Assembly (NCBI RefSeq): GCF_001625305.1
Contig: NW_017802602.1
Span: 2,254,095-2,318,094, forward strand
DNA: 64,000 bases
Direction of reading: 5' to 3'
Origin: Branchiostoma belcheri
Lineage: Eukaryota; Chordata; Leptocardii; Amphioxiformes; Branchiostomatidae
Of this stretch, positions 1 to 10,701 are shown in pieces. The translations under genes and the position numbers were made by a program. The notes under the pieces are model-generated. The model did no database searches. It was not told the origin of the DNA and was given only the letters and a program-made list of their open reading frames with translations. Position 1 is the stretch's first letter, and each line of letters starts with the position of its first letter.

Positions 1-235
1 GTAAAGATAACCCCAAAGAGATCACAATATTTTAGCTACTCGTACACGTTTTTTTCCTGTGCTCAAACAAAGCAACCAACTTCACAACCACAGGAATTGG
101 GTAATCAGGTTTGCAAACTTTGACCTTTGACCGCCCGTGTGACCCCAGATCGCTGTTCGCCATTTTGGTGCTCTCTGCTTTGTATCTCTCCAGTAGAACA
201 AGATTTGAGCGATATTTCTACACAACACAGACGAG
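1..235 (+). other. Candidate 5' non-coding exon and upstream flank of the zinc-finger gene
   Basis: No coding potential is seen here. A good splice donor (GAG then GTAAGAG) lies at 235/236. The next suitable acceptor, after a T-rich tract, is at 814-815, eight bases before the zinc-finger start codon. I infer a 5' untranslated exon ending at 235 and an intron at 236-815. The transcription start is not visible, so the left edge is arbitrary. A transcript read across 235/816 would settle it. Confidence 0.4.
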
Positions 236-822
236 GTAAGAGTACTGAACGCCTTATAAACCTCTTATCTAAGTGACTAAACATTTATTAAACAGTGGAA
301 GCGCAAGCCACCATTTTATCGTTCAGACAGTGTTCGGTCTATTGAGGGTGGATGGGGAGGGGGGCAGAGATCTGTGTGTATGTACAGATCTCCAGAATGG
401 CAGCAAACTTGCCATAGTTACGTCATGAAATATTGTGTACACAGCTAAATGTGTGGACAATGTTGTATAATATGTTATAGAAGTCTGGTACTGATAGATT
501 TTACCTGAGGTGAATACACAGGTACAATTATAATATGTATGGGAGCTCTCTCTTGTGTAGTTACTTTTAAAAAATGATTCTCTATATAAAATATAGGAAA
601 TTCAATGATGTCTAAGGCGTATAAATTATTCTCCCAAACCAACCAAAGTGCTGCAAATTGCCATTTAAAGAGCTGGGCACAGTGTTTTTCTGTGCCTATT
701 TTTTTTTGTTGTTGTTTTTTTATTACGTTTTATTCAGTTTATTCTATAATTACATAACTACCCATCAAGTAGGGCTTTTTCCCTCTCCGTCATTTGCATT
801 ATTTTTCCACAACAGAAAAGAG

Positions 823-2337
823 ATGGAAGATCCCAGCGGTGAAAATTCTACTGAATTTTTGCATCCCGGAGACCCTGGGAATGAGACCAACAGCAGTCCT
901 GGACACCCTGGGAAGGAGACCATAGACAGGGAAGAACAAGGGTCATGCGAGGACACTGACATTACATCATCATCACATGTAGAAGAGATGGTAAGTCAAA
1001 TGCCTGAACCCAGTACTGAGAAACCCTACATGTGTGGGGAGTGTGGGTACAGGACTCGCCATAGACAGGCCTTACGCCTACACAAGAGAACCCATACTGG
1101 GGAAAAGCCCTACAAGTGTGACCAGTGCGATTATTCTGCTGCACAGAAATCTGCCCTGAACAGCCACGTAGCGAGACACACGGGTGAAAAACGCCATGTG
1201 TGTGAGGAGTGTGGGTACAGCACGGGTGATAGGTCCACCCTGTCCCGACACATGAAAACTCACACTGGGAAAAAGCCCTACAAGTGTGACCAATGTGACT
1301 ATTCTGCTGCAGTGAAGGCCAGTTTGAACTTTCACATGGCAAAGCACACCGGCGAGAAACCCTACATGTGTGGGGAGTGTGGGTACAGGACTGCTAAAAA
1401 GGCTGACTTGTCAAGACATAGGAGAATTCATGCAGAGGAGAAACCCTACAAGTGTGATCATTGCGACTATTCTGCAGCACAGAAATACAATTTGGACATT
1501 CATCTAGCAAACCACACCGGTGAGAAACCATACATTTGCTGGGAGTGTGGGTACAGTACAGCTATAAAATCTAACCTATCCAGACATATAAGAACCCACA
1601 CAGGAGAAAAACTTTACAAGTGTGATCTGTGTGACTTTTCTGCATTGCAAAAGTCTGATTTTGATCAACACACAGCAAGCCACTACATGTTTGCAGACTT
1701 GGGATACGAAGCAGCTCAAAAATCATACTTAGATGAACATATGCATATTCCTATTCCTTTGCATACAAAATCAAAGGAGAAACCTTACAAATGTGATCAG
1801 TGTGATTATTCTACTGCAAAGAAAACTTCTTTGGACAAGCATCTAGCAAAGCACACCGGTGAGAAGCCCTACATTTGTAAGGAATGCGACTATCGGACGG
1901 CCAAAAAATCCCACATGTCCCGACACATCAAGACCCACACAGGAGAGAAGCCCTACAAGTGTGACCAGTGTGACTATTCTGCAGCACAGAAAACTGCCTT
2001 GGATGACCACCTAATAAAACACACTGGTGAGAAACCCTACACGTGCAAAGAATGTGTTTACAGAACTGATGATAGGTCCTCCCTATCCAGACACATGAAA
2101 ACCCACACAGGAGAAAAACCCTACAAGTGTTGTCTGTGTGAGTACTCTGCATCAAGAAAGTCCTCCTTGGATGAACACATGACAAAACACACGGGTGAGC
2201 AGCCTTACATCTGTGGTGAGTGTGGCTTCGGGACGGCTCGTAGATATGTCCTAGTCCGGCACAAGAAAGTCCATGAAGTGGTCACCGTAAAACCCAATGT
2301 GTTGGAACAGAGCAGCTCAAAAGTCTCACCTACCTGA
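823..2337 (+). CDS. Tandem C2H2 zinc-finger protein (14 intact fingers, 1 degenerate)
   Basis: The protein has 504 residues. I start at the ATG at 823, just after the acceptor at 815, because the longer open frame upstream has no ATG and is T-rich intron-like sequence. Residues 1-70 are acidic and Gly/Pro/Ser-rich without a known domain. Fingers then run almost to the C-terminus with C-x2-C-x12-H-x3-H spacing and TGEKPY linkers. They alternate between a CGYRT/CGYST type and a CDYSA type, which suggests growth by duplication of finger pairs. The ninth unit (about 1681-1760) has lost both cysteines and has an extended spacing. Proteins of this kind bind DNA in the nucleus. The target cannot be read from the sequence. 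The whole coding region lies in one exon, as is common for such families. Confidence 0.9.
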   Translation: MEDPSGENSTEFLHPGDPGNETNSSPGHPGKETIDREEQGSCEDTDITSSSHVEEMVSQMPEPSTEKPYMCGECGYRTRHRQALRLHKRTHTGEKPYKCDQCDYSAAQKSALNSHVARHTGEKRHVCEECGYSTGDRSTLSRHMKTHTGKKPYKCDQCDYSAAVKASLNFHMAKHTGEKPYMCGECGYRTAKKADLSRHRRIHAEEKPYKCDHCDYSAAQKYNLDIHLANHTGEKPYICWECGYSTAIKSNLSRHIRTHTGEKLYKCDLCDFSALQKSDFDQHTASHYMFADLGYEAAQKSYLDEHMHIPIPLHTKSKEKPYKCDQCDYSTAKKTSLDKHLAKHTGEKPYICKECDYRTAKKSHMSRHIKTHTGEKPYKCDQCDYSAAQKTALDDHLIKHTGEKPYTCKECVYRTDDRSSLSRHMKTHTGEKPYKCCLCEYSASRKSSLDEHMTKHTGEQPYICGECGFGTARRYVLVRHKKVHEVVTVKPNVLEQSSSKVSPT

Positions 2338-2537
2338 ATGTAATAATAATGATAATGACAACTGTAATGATAACTTAATTGCAAATTCATGCCTGTGGGC
2401 TAAATGCAAGTACATTATAAATTATAGGTGGATGTCACTCAAAACGTCCGGAAATCATGTCCGTACGCGTAATTTATCCAGTAGTAGAGTATTGTTTACC
2501 TTGATGTCTAACCTTCATCAATGTATATATAGTAAAG

Positions 2538-2543
2538 AATAAA
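2538..2543 (+). terminator. Poly(A) signal AATAAA of the zinc-finger gene
   Basis: A canonical AATAAA lies about 200 bases after the stop codon in an AT-rich 3' untranslated region, with no competing copy between. Confidence 0.6.
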
Positions 2544-2924
2544 ATGAACATCAAGTAGATTGAGAATCCTCAACTAACGGTACTTCTGATATAATTGTTG
2601 TTGGGTTTGATTCCTTTTCTGTATGCAATGAAGGATGCATGAAATTCCCCGCGTTTTGCAAGCGTTGAGATTGTGTGTGTGTGTGTGGGGGGGGTTTGCT
2701 GCCCTGTACTTAAAAATGTGTTTTTGCCTGTTTCACCTTTTGCCCTTTGTAATTGCATTGACCAGATAGGCAGCAGCAGTTTGCCTCTATAATTGAATAA
2801 GATTTGGTGATACCGACTTCCTCTCCGTCTAAGATGGTATCTATATCTGGCCTCTTTAATCGCTACCGCATACGACGGTCGGAGCTTGTTTTTCTCCTGT
2901 CGATAATGATCTATAGCCCACCTA

Positions 2925-3150
2925 GTCCTAGTCTGGGTGCCAAACCCATAGCACACTGGACACAAAGTATCTCAGTGAGCATGGGTCCGGTAGGAAGACA
3001 TAGGAAAGGCCCTCCGGCATAGGGAGGAGAAGCTGTGATAGCCCCTCACACCACAGGTAGCCTGTTACATGGCACCACCATTGGTCCGTGCTCACTGAGA
3101 ATTTTGTCCAGTGTGCTATGGGTCTGGCACCCATGCTAGCCTAGTCCGTC
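2925..3150. repeat. Foldback element with about 55-bp inverted arms
   Basis: The left arm (about 2925-2985) reads CTAGTCTGGGTGCCA and onward. The right arm (about 3085-3145) is its imperfect reverse complement ending TGGCACCCATGCTAG. The spacer is about 100 bases with no coding capacity. The arm tip resembles the foldback at 40783-40893, so the two may belong to one family. Confidence 0.65.
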
Positions 3151-3383
3151 ATAAGACAGCTGAATTCTCTACTACGCGACCACGGTTGTCTATCTGGTAA
3201 CCATTCTGTAAAGTATACGGGCCGGCTTTGGAGTGTGTCAGCCCCAGGTTTGGGCAGTCGGTCGTTAAGCTTCCAGGCGGCCTTTCTGGGTAGTGCTGTC
3301 CCGTAGGCGAACTAATTGAAACCGATCCGTAAAAGCCCGGCGTGCACTGATGGATCTTGGCGGACGGACAGTACCCTCAGGAC

Positions 3384-3800
3384 CGTAGAGATACCAACGA
3401 ACCTACGATGATCTGACTACTAGGCAGGCTAGCTGATTTCCGAAGAATATCGCCACTTTGCTGCCGTAAGACTCGTGTGGTCTAGCTGCCAGACTAACGG
3501 TTCTACGAAGACTATCCTCAATTTGCTACCGTAAGACTCGTTTGACGGGAGCGCTTACAATTAACGCAGCTTCGATGAGAAGGAACAGCGCCCAGGGCGG
3601 GCGGGCAGTACTCTCAGCACCGTAGAGATACCAGAGAGCCTACGACGGCCTGACTACCAGGTAGGCTTAGCGGGTTCCCGAAGAATATCCTCAATTTGCT
3701 GCCGTAAGACTCGTTTGACGGGGGCCCATACGATGCAGCTACGATGAGATACCAGGCTAGCTAGCGAATTCCCGAAGAATATCTCCGATTTGTTGCCGTG
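3384..3800 (+). repeat. Degenerate tandem duplication in the 5' flank of the TMEM238-like gene
   Basis: A block containing GAAGAATATCCTCAATTTG and then GCCGTAAGACTCG occurs around 3440, 3508, 3677 and, more diverged, 3771. A second block (CGTAGAGATACC) occurs at about 3384 and 3622. The copies lie directly before the start codon at 3823. They could be promoter repeats or the remains of 5' exon duplication. Confidence 0.7.
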
Positions 3801-3822
3801 TGACGCACACAACGCAGACACC

Positions 3823-4242
3823 ATGAGAAGGAACAGCGAGTTCCCCGCGTGCCTGATTATTTCAGCCGTCACGGCAATGGCAGGGCTGGCCTGCTTCGCC
3901 GCCGGTTTGGCGGGAAAGTTCGGCGGCTCGGTCCTCCTCTGTCTGGTCGGTGGGCACGTACTGTTCCTCGCTCTTGGCTTCGGACTGTTCTGGTACCTCC
4001 TCAACATCCCTTCGAAGGAGCCACAAGAGGATGACCACATCGTCTTGGATCCTGATCATGAGTCTGACACAACGATCAAGCCAACAAGGAACTTGAAGGA
4101 GAACGCGTTTTTTTCGGTTGAGCCAAACTTGCTGGCTGTTGTAAAGGGGTACGCGTGGCCTGTCACAAACAGCAACAATAATAATAACAACGACAGCAAC
4201 ATGAAGAACAACAACCTCGTGCTGATGGAAACGGTAGTGTGA
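3823..4242 (+). CDS. TMEM238-like small two-pass membrane protein
   Basis: The protein has 139 residues in a single exon. The ATG at 3823 is chosen because the longer open frame begins without an ATG. Two hydrophobic segments (about residues 9-31 and 37-60) are separated by a short GKFGG turn. The second ends in FWYLLNIP, like the LxWYTxNIE end of the TMEM238 family. This is a by-eye resemblance, not an alignment. The C-terminal half is hydrophilic, begins with an acidic stretch and ends in an asparagine-rich low-complexity run (about residues 114-132) not expected in TMEM238. Function is unknown even in the vertebrate family. An unrelated two-pass protein is the alternative. The first bases of the coding region recur upstream at 3575. 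Confidence 0.6.
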   Translation: MRRNSEFPACLIISAVTAMAGLACFAAGLAGKFGGSVLLCLVGGHVLFLALGFGLFWYLLNIPSKEPQEDDHIVLDPDHESDTTIKPTRNLKENAFFSVEPNLLAVVKGYAWPVTNSNNNNNNDSNMKNNNLVLMETVV

Positions 4243-5225
4243 GTGTGTACTGATTCTACACCCGAAGATTTTCAACACAACTTTGCTCTACGGCCACGGT
4301 ATAGACATCTTTCTTTATTTCTTTATTTCAGGCATAAGTCGCCCATACACAACATACATATAAAATACACACACAATAACATCAGTAAAATAATAATATA
4401 ACTATATGTACAGACGGGCCCAGTTATTGCGAAAGAATCTGCTACGGAATATCACTTCAGATTTAAGAACAGATTGGATAATGTTGTTTGATGACTTGTA
4501 TAGACGGGATATATCTGCACGTGTTTGTATCCCATCGAACGTAGCTTTATTCTAATCTCCATCAGGCCTCTCTACGGGGAGGCGGATTGTAGAATTCGGC
4601 AAAAAGGAGAGTAAAATTGACCAGGGGAGTCCGTCCACGGAAGGTTGGTTCTTTCCCTCCGAAAACTGCGCGGCAAGTCAAACCCCCAAGGCGGCCAAGA
4701 TCCCCTAGCTGGCAAATTCCCCTACATATAGCCAGCGTAGTTAGTCTGGTAGAGACTAGCTTTATTCAGTGGATATATCTTAACGCCAAGAACGATGGTT
4801 TTGTATAAACTGGAAATGATGTAAGATCAGCACCAAGGAGAGGACTGCAGCCGAAACCCTGGTGGTTGGCACTTAAAATAGAGCAGATAACTATCTTCTT
4901 GAGTAGACGGACAAAATGGCTTCCGAGTTGCGAGAAGCATAAATTATGAATAGCCGTACTCGCTAGAGAGGACCCCTGGGACAAATACAGTGCCGTAATG
5001 CAATAGAGTAGAGATAGCGTGGCATCGATTGTACATTTTAGAAGAGTTATTTATTAAATAATCATAAGGACTCCGCATAATTGAAGACAGTTCAATTTGC
5101 ACGAGGTTGTTTACGGCCTCGTATATTGTAAGTTTTTGTCAAATGAAGACTACATTTAGGTTTGACATGAAAGGCATGTGAATGAAGCTCAGCTACTGTG
5201 TGAATGAAGCAGACAGGTGAAGCAG

Positions 5226-5227
<2 letters not shown>
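4243..5227. other. 3' flank with a reversed retroposon tail; no gene seen
   Basis: A TTTCTTTATTTC run begins at about 4308 and is followed by ACA-rich sequence. This looks like the 3' end of a retroposon lying on the minus strand. Similar starts occur at about 33047 and 56713. No AATAAA is obvious for the gene ending at 4242. The rest shows no coding signal. Confidence 0.35.

Positions 5228-5281
<54 letters not shown>
5228..5281. repeat. (TG)n microsatellite
   Basis: A near-perfect run of about 26 TG units. Open frames through it on both strands are low-complexity artefacts. Confidence 0.95.
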
Positions 5282-5285
<4 letters not shown>

Positions 5286-5819
5286 AGGTGTAGATATGGC
5301 CCGGAATGTGTGTCCTTTGTGAACACAAATATTACCCTTTACTATTTGTGTGCTGTAGCTACTGGGGCCCATCCCTTGTTGTGTAGGCCAGTTGTATACA
5401 TAGAGGAAGTTTTCGTTTTCTACGTTTGAATGGCTCTGTCAACCCACGACTAACTCACAAAGTGAGTACATTGATGACGCAACCTGTCTGGTCCAACAAC
5501 GAAAGCTTCCACCCTCTTTGTATGCACAAACAGTTGCCATGTGTTCATCAATTTATCATGTAATTTGATAGTCTGTCTGAAGGGCCAACATGCACACATT
5601 GGTGCGGTTCTGACATCTGAGGAAGCATGCAGACGAACATAAAAAGACTTGCCTTTGGCATTGCAGCAGCCATGACTCTTAATGGGAAATTGAGGGTCTT
5701 CCGTTGTTCATCCATGTTTGTGTTTGACTCTGTGGTATGGTGTCACCACGGCGCCCTTAAATGGTACGGTCACGGTCCCTTAAGAACAAAGTTGGCAGGT
5801 CCCACAGGAGGCAGTATGT
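5282..5819. other. Intergenic; nothing recognised
   Basis: No ORF with domain-like content and no clear repeat beyond short fragments. Confidence 0.4.
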
Positions 5820-5950
5820 TAGCCTCTATTACCAGGCTTTGGGATGCGGCTGAAAGAGTTAAAATTGACCACATAGAGATATAACATGCCAGCTGGGAGT
5901 TGGTTCGCTAGAGTGCGTTTTGCCGCCTGCTGAAGCCTGGTAAAGGCTAG
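5820..5950. repeat. Foldback repeat family A, copy 1
   Basis: It begins TAGCCTCTATTACCAGG and ends CCTGGTAAAGGCTA. In between are the family phrases GAGATATAACATGCCAG and GTTGGTTCGCT. The central part of the right arm is missing, so this copy is partly deleted. Other copies lie at 8017, 39653, 45156 and 48431. Confidence 0.75.
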
Positions 5951-5964
5951 CAGTACAGTGTGTA

Positions 5965-6195
5965 CTACTGGGCAGGGGTCGTCGTATAGTGGGTAGGGGC
6001 AGGGCATTTGTTGTATCGAGAACCGTTCTTTGTGGGAACCATGCTCAAGCACTGTTCTGGATAGTCCATCCAGAACCGTGCTTTATCCAGAACCTTGTCC
6101 ACGGTTCTGGATAGCCCACGCGTATCCAGAACCGTGTCTGCGACATATCTACGTTCTTGGATACGCGGAACGTATCCAGAACAGTTGCTGATCCC
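5965..6195. repeat. Cluster of TATCCAGAACC / GGTTCTGGATA short inverted repeats
   Basis: At least six copies of TCCAGAACC or its complement lie within about 150 bases. The same cluster, with the flanking phrase GGGTAGGGG, recurs inside the cadherin gene at about 17995-18180. This is a dispersed repeat of unknown type. Confidence 0.65.
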
Positions 6196-7720
6196 AACGC
6201 TAACCCATTCGAGTGTAGGACTAGATAGGCTCTTGCCTCTTGGTTGGAGAGGAGTTTAGTGGGAAAGGTTTAACCGTGAATGCAGACTGTTGTTAGGGCC
6301 CACACAGGCCCGGATTCCCGTGAAAAGTTTGCCTCTGCCCTTGGACCTTCCTAGAGGGGAGTCTGGTAACCAGGCTAGGAAGGGTTGGGCATTGCCTCTT
6401 ATTTGGTCACCTCCGTGTGACATGTGCGACAGGGCAGAGAGAATCTCCTGGAGACAGCGAGTAAACGTACACGTCAGATACCGAGTCAAACTGGGCATTA
6501 GTCAACAACACTGCTCTTGTGCCCTGTACTCCTATTCTATCCTGAATATTGGGACTAAGGGCACACAGGATGGGTCGTTTGAACGTACATGTACTGTACA
6601 GAATAGCCTGGCTAGGGTCTTTTGTTCCAAGAGCGATTAATCATATACCAGTGTTTGTATCTCTGTTTTGAATAGAAGAAAACGTATGACATCTACTTCT
6701 ATAGGACAACAAATATACCACGAGACCTATGTACTCAACACAAGGCTATGTAGCAATGTGTTTTTACAATTATTGGTGTAATGTAGGATTCTAGCAATAA
6801 CATTTAGAATAGATAAATATTTAGACAAGGAAAGGCCAGAATTTAAAGAGGAAGTCCTGTAGATTGAGAAGGAAGAGGAAAGGAAAAGGAAGGGACGTGT
6901 CGACTTAAATATGTCGTCACGGATCTTACGTTGAATGAAAGACTGTAGGAAGGAATTTTGATAGAAAGCACGGAAAGAGGAAGTTCTACTTGCTTTCCAG
7001 AAACAGGAGTAGGACAAAAAGGAGAAGAGTCGTATTGACTTCAATAAGCCGTAACGGACGTTACGTTCTATACGAGATGGTCACAAGAAATTTTAAAATG
7101 ATCAAGGACAGATCACACAAATATGAATTTATTTATAGGATATGATTACTAATTGTCAGTAACGAAGCTATTATTAGAATATTTTCAGTACATGTGGTAG
7201 CATTAAGGAGTGAAATGCCAAGATGAAAAGATTCACGAATACTGCAGGTGGTAGGGTTTAATAGTTGGCGGCTAGAACACTCCAAGGACAGTTGTATTTA
7301 CCAATGGTAACTTTTACTTTGTAAACAGTATCGGACTCTACAAAGTTAATAATTAAAAGTCATGTCTTTGATTTAATTTACTACTATTGTTCTGTCCAAT
7401 ATTACCGTACTTGGCTATTTTTATTACTATTATAAACTCCGGTACTGTTTGCAAAGTAAACATGGGTAAAAACAACTTCTCGTCCACTTCAAAGCGAGAT
7501 AATTTTACAGGGTGAGTCACGCTGTGGTCACGCCCACTAGAAACCAGGCTACCATCGCGCCATACCGAGACGAATACACAGTAAAAGGGCTGCCTTTGTG
7601 GCATTGCAGTGTGTGTAGGGGATGTCTCAATACAGCGCAATGTTGGAGGCTCTTTTCACGCGAAGCTGAGCAGAACGACGCACCAGTTGACACAGGCAGG
7701 GCGTGACATACCGCACAGAC
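6196..7720. other. Intergenic, A-rich; imperfect tandem duplication at about 6857-7075
   Basis: Two roughly 110-base purine-rich units both run from an AGAGGAAGT-type phrase into a segment like CGTCACGGATCTTACGTT or CGTAACGGACGTTACGTT. No gene is visible. The last few hundred bases become GC-richer on approaching the cadherin gene. Confidence 0.35.
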
Positions 7721-7920
7721 CCCACCAGAATCGTTGAATCGTGCGGAGTGGACCTAAAGCGTAGGGAAATATTTTCACAGCGACGCCGGCGTTTTAGTCA
7801 TACGTCGGGTGAATATTAGCGGGGACAGAATCAACAGGTGGAGAGTGAAAGGGTTTTCTGTGATCACAAAAGCGACGAAACGTCGTCAGAGCCACAAATC
7901 GTAGCGAGAGGAGGAAAAAG
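7721..7920 (+). promoter_or_regulatory. Probable promoter / 5' leader of the cadherin gene
   Basis: This segment is CpG-containing and lies directly upstream of the signal-peptide exon. The start codon context (GGAAAAAGATGG) is acceptable. No TATA box is evident. The transcription start was not located. Confidence 0.35.
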
Positions 7921-7990
7921 ATGGACGGGAAAAGAGGCATCGCGCTCTACGCTCAGATTTTTCTCGTGTGCGTACTGATCCAGTCGACAG
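7921..7990 (+). CDS. Cadherin exon 1: signal peptide
   Basis: It encodes MDGKRGIALYAQ followed by a hydrophobic core IFLVCVLIQ and a small-residue cleavage region. It ends in phase 1 at GTAAGC. Exon 2 (10743) completes an Asp codon. The intron, about 2.75 kb, is the longest of the gene. Confidence 0.8.
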
Positions 7991-10571
7991 GTAAGCTATT
8001 TTACTAGTTATTTTACTAGCCTCTACCAGGCTTCAGGAGGCGACTGGGAAGAGTAGAAATCGGCCAAATAGAGAGATAACATGCCAGGGGAGTTGGTCCG
8101 CTGGAACAAACTGTACGTACTCTCCAGCGGACCAACTCCCTCGGCATGTTATCTCTCTGGCCAATTTCTGCTCTTTCCAGCCGCCTCCCGAAGCTTGGCA
8201 GAGGCTACTATTTTACATCAGTTTTGGTTCATGGTTTTTCATGTTAGTTTATGATAGTGTTATTTTGTAACGATATCAAAACAGGGTAGTATAAAATGCG
8301 CCGTGGTAAATCTGACGGAAACAGGTGGCCGTTTTGTTCGATGGGATCAAGGTCTGAAAGAGCCCCGACCGATGTTTGTCTAAGTAGTTGTGTTAACGCG
8401 GCGATGCCTTTTGCTAAGTTGGTTCAGGACAAAATTTACAAACCACAGATTAGAAATCTGGTAGTAAAAATGCAGAACTTTCTTCCAACACAAGGATCAA
8501 ATTTTCAACGACGACTGTCGCCTTCATCAGGATAAGTAATGACCAGTGGAAATTCAAGTTACAGAAACTGTGGTGTGTAAGTTCAAAACGGTTCCAATTC
8601 TGCCACAAACCGCTGTAGTTGTGTTCACGGCGATCTCGTTTGCTATGTTAGTTCAGGACAAAAAGATTGCAAACCACAGAGAAAACTGTGATTTTTACAT
8701 TCTAAACGGGTCCAACTTTGTTACGAACTGCACATGAGTGTTCCACGAAGTAACACAACTGTACTTGAGTGTTCCAAGAAGTAACACAACGATACCGCCG
8801 GCCCGTGCCTCGAACCCACGAGAGACGAAAATCGGGAAACAAGGAACACATTTGTTCTAAAATTTACTCTAGGTTATCCGCTATAGGTTAACCGTGGTGC
8901 ACATGTAACTGTCTTGAATAACCATTAAGAACAAGAGCCCGTCTCTGACCATCGTAAGCATAAAGTACCGATTTTATCCCGTGGATAACACCTCAAGGGA
9001 AGGCGTATATTTTGGCATGTTTTTAGACTGGACAGTCTTATAACAAGGAAATTAAAGTAATGAAAAAGTTTAAAAACAATCCATGTACTCAAATCGTTAA
9101 CGAAATGTAATTATTAAGGTCATGTTAGTTTTAGTACCTAGAATTCACCAATGGATGTAACGATGTAACGATCACATATTAACTGATATAACTAGGTCAT
9201 AAATGAACTTCAAGACAAGTAAAAACATTGGTGGCAAGTTTCGTTGCTTTATGACAGCTATAAGTGTTCAAATAGGTCCAAGTGGGTTTATAGACATGTG
9301 TAGCAAATGAAATGTCAGTCCTCGAGGGTGTAGACAGGAAGCAATTATCGCAGTTTCAAACTGCTGTCGACGTCTTTTATATCCTGGTTTTCTTGATTAC
9401 AAAATCCACAAAACATTCGTTACCTACACTCTTTCTTCTAGAGCTGAGCTATCAAACATCGAAAAACGAATTTCATAGACGAATTTCCATTACATATTGT
9501 GTGTTTTGTTGCCCTTTAAATCCAATCTTTACATCCTTAATCTTATTCAAATCATGAAACCAAGAGTCACACAAATCAAATTTTGATCACTCAACTATTG
9601 CCGTCAGTGGAAAAGGGGACTTAATTATTTTCTTAGATGTAAATAATTTATAGAGGGGATTCAATCAGTCTTATTACACCGAATAAGCCTTATATTTCAG
9701 TCATAACTGTCTCATTAATTTGTCAAACCTGTCAGAGACAAATATGACACATATGCGTCCTGACAGCACAACGAAGGACGCCAAAATGTTGATGGTTAGG
9801 AGGAAATCAGGAAACTAGAAAATGTGTGTTTTTTGCCTGTAGATGCGAAAACTGGTGTGTCATATGCCCAATTATGTATTGTGAGAAGAAGAAGAAAAAT
9901 TTAAAAAGCTTTGTCAACATTTTAATGGGGGGCCTTAAAAGACTTTCTAGTTCTTTCCCCCAATGTCCCTAGCTATTGACGAAGAGCCGCCTTTTTAAGA
10001 ACGCTCCCTAATTTCACGGCTAATTTGTGGCGAGACTTTTGGCTGTCACTTCCCCGTGACAGGACTGTTTGGACTTGCGGGGAAGGTCTACAATGTAACC
10101 GCGCCTCGGCGTGTTTGTCTACCCTCCACGGAGAGCGCTCTGTTAGCTACACAAACACGACGGCTCAAAAGGGCAACAGTTTGGGCGCTGTCAATACAGA
10201 CCATTGCTGAAGCTGTCATAACATACAGGCAGATGGTTGCTATGTGGTGACGTAGTGTGCATACATCCAGTCTTATGGACTGGTTGCTAGGGAGTGACGT
10301 GGGGTGCCCACGCCCAGACTCGTGGTTGCTAAGGAGTGACGTTGTCTCCTACGCCCTATCTTGTGGTTGTTAGGGGGTGACGTAGGTTGCCCACGCCCAG
10401 TTTTGCGGTTGCTAAGGGATGACGTAGTTATCGGGCGAGTCTACTGCTGGTGACAAGCAGAACATGGTGTCGTCACTATTCCATTTTAGCTCTAACGACT
10501 TGACAGCAACACGAACAGCACAGGCTAACCTGTAGATATGTGTGTGTGTGTGTGTACGTTTGTGTGTGTAC

Positions 10572-10602
<31 letters not shown>

Positions 10603-10654
10603 AGTGTGTGTGTATACGTGTGTGTGTGTGTGTGCGTGCGTGTGTGTGTGTGTG

Positions 10655-10701
<47 letters not shown>

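Noticed and set aside
962..2390. Minus-strand ORFs opposite the zinc fingers
   Set aside because: Shadow frames of the repetitive finger coding sequence.
5217..5429. Cysteine/valine-repeat ORFs over TG runs (also 10540, 28314, 33594, 43116)
   Set aside because: They are translations of microsatellites.
10025..10250. Short ORFs of 61-64 residues before the X-box array
   Set aside because: No domain-like content. They lie in an intron and are more likely regulatory sequence or chance.
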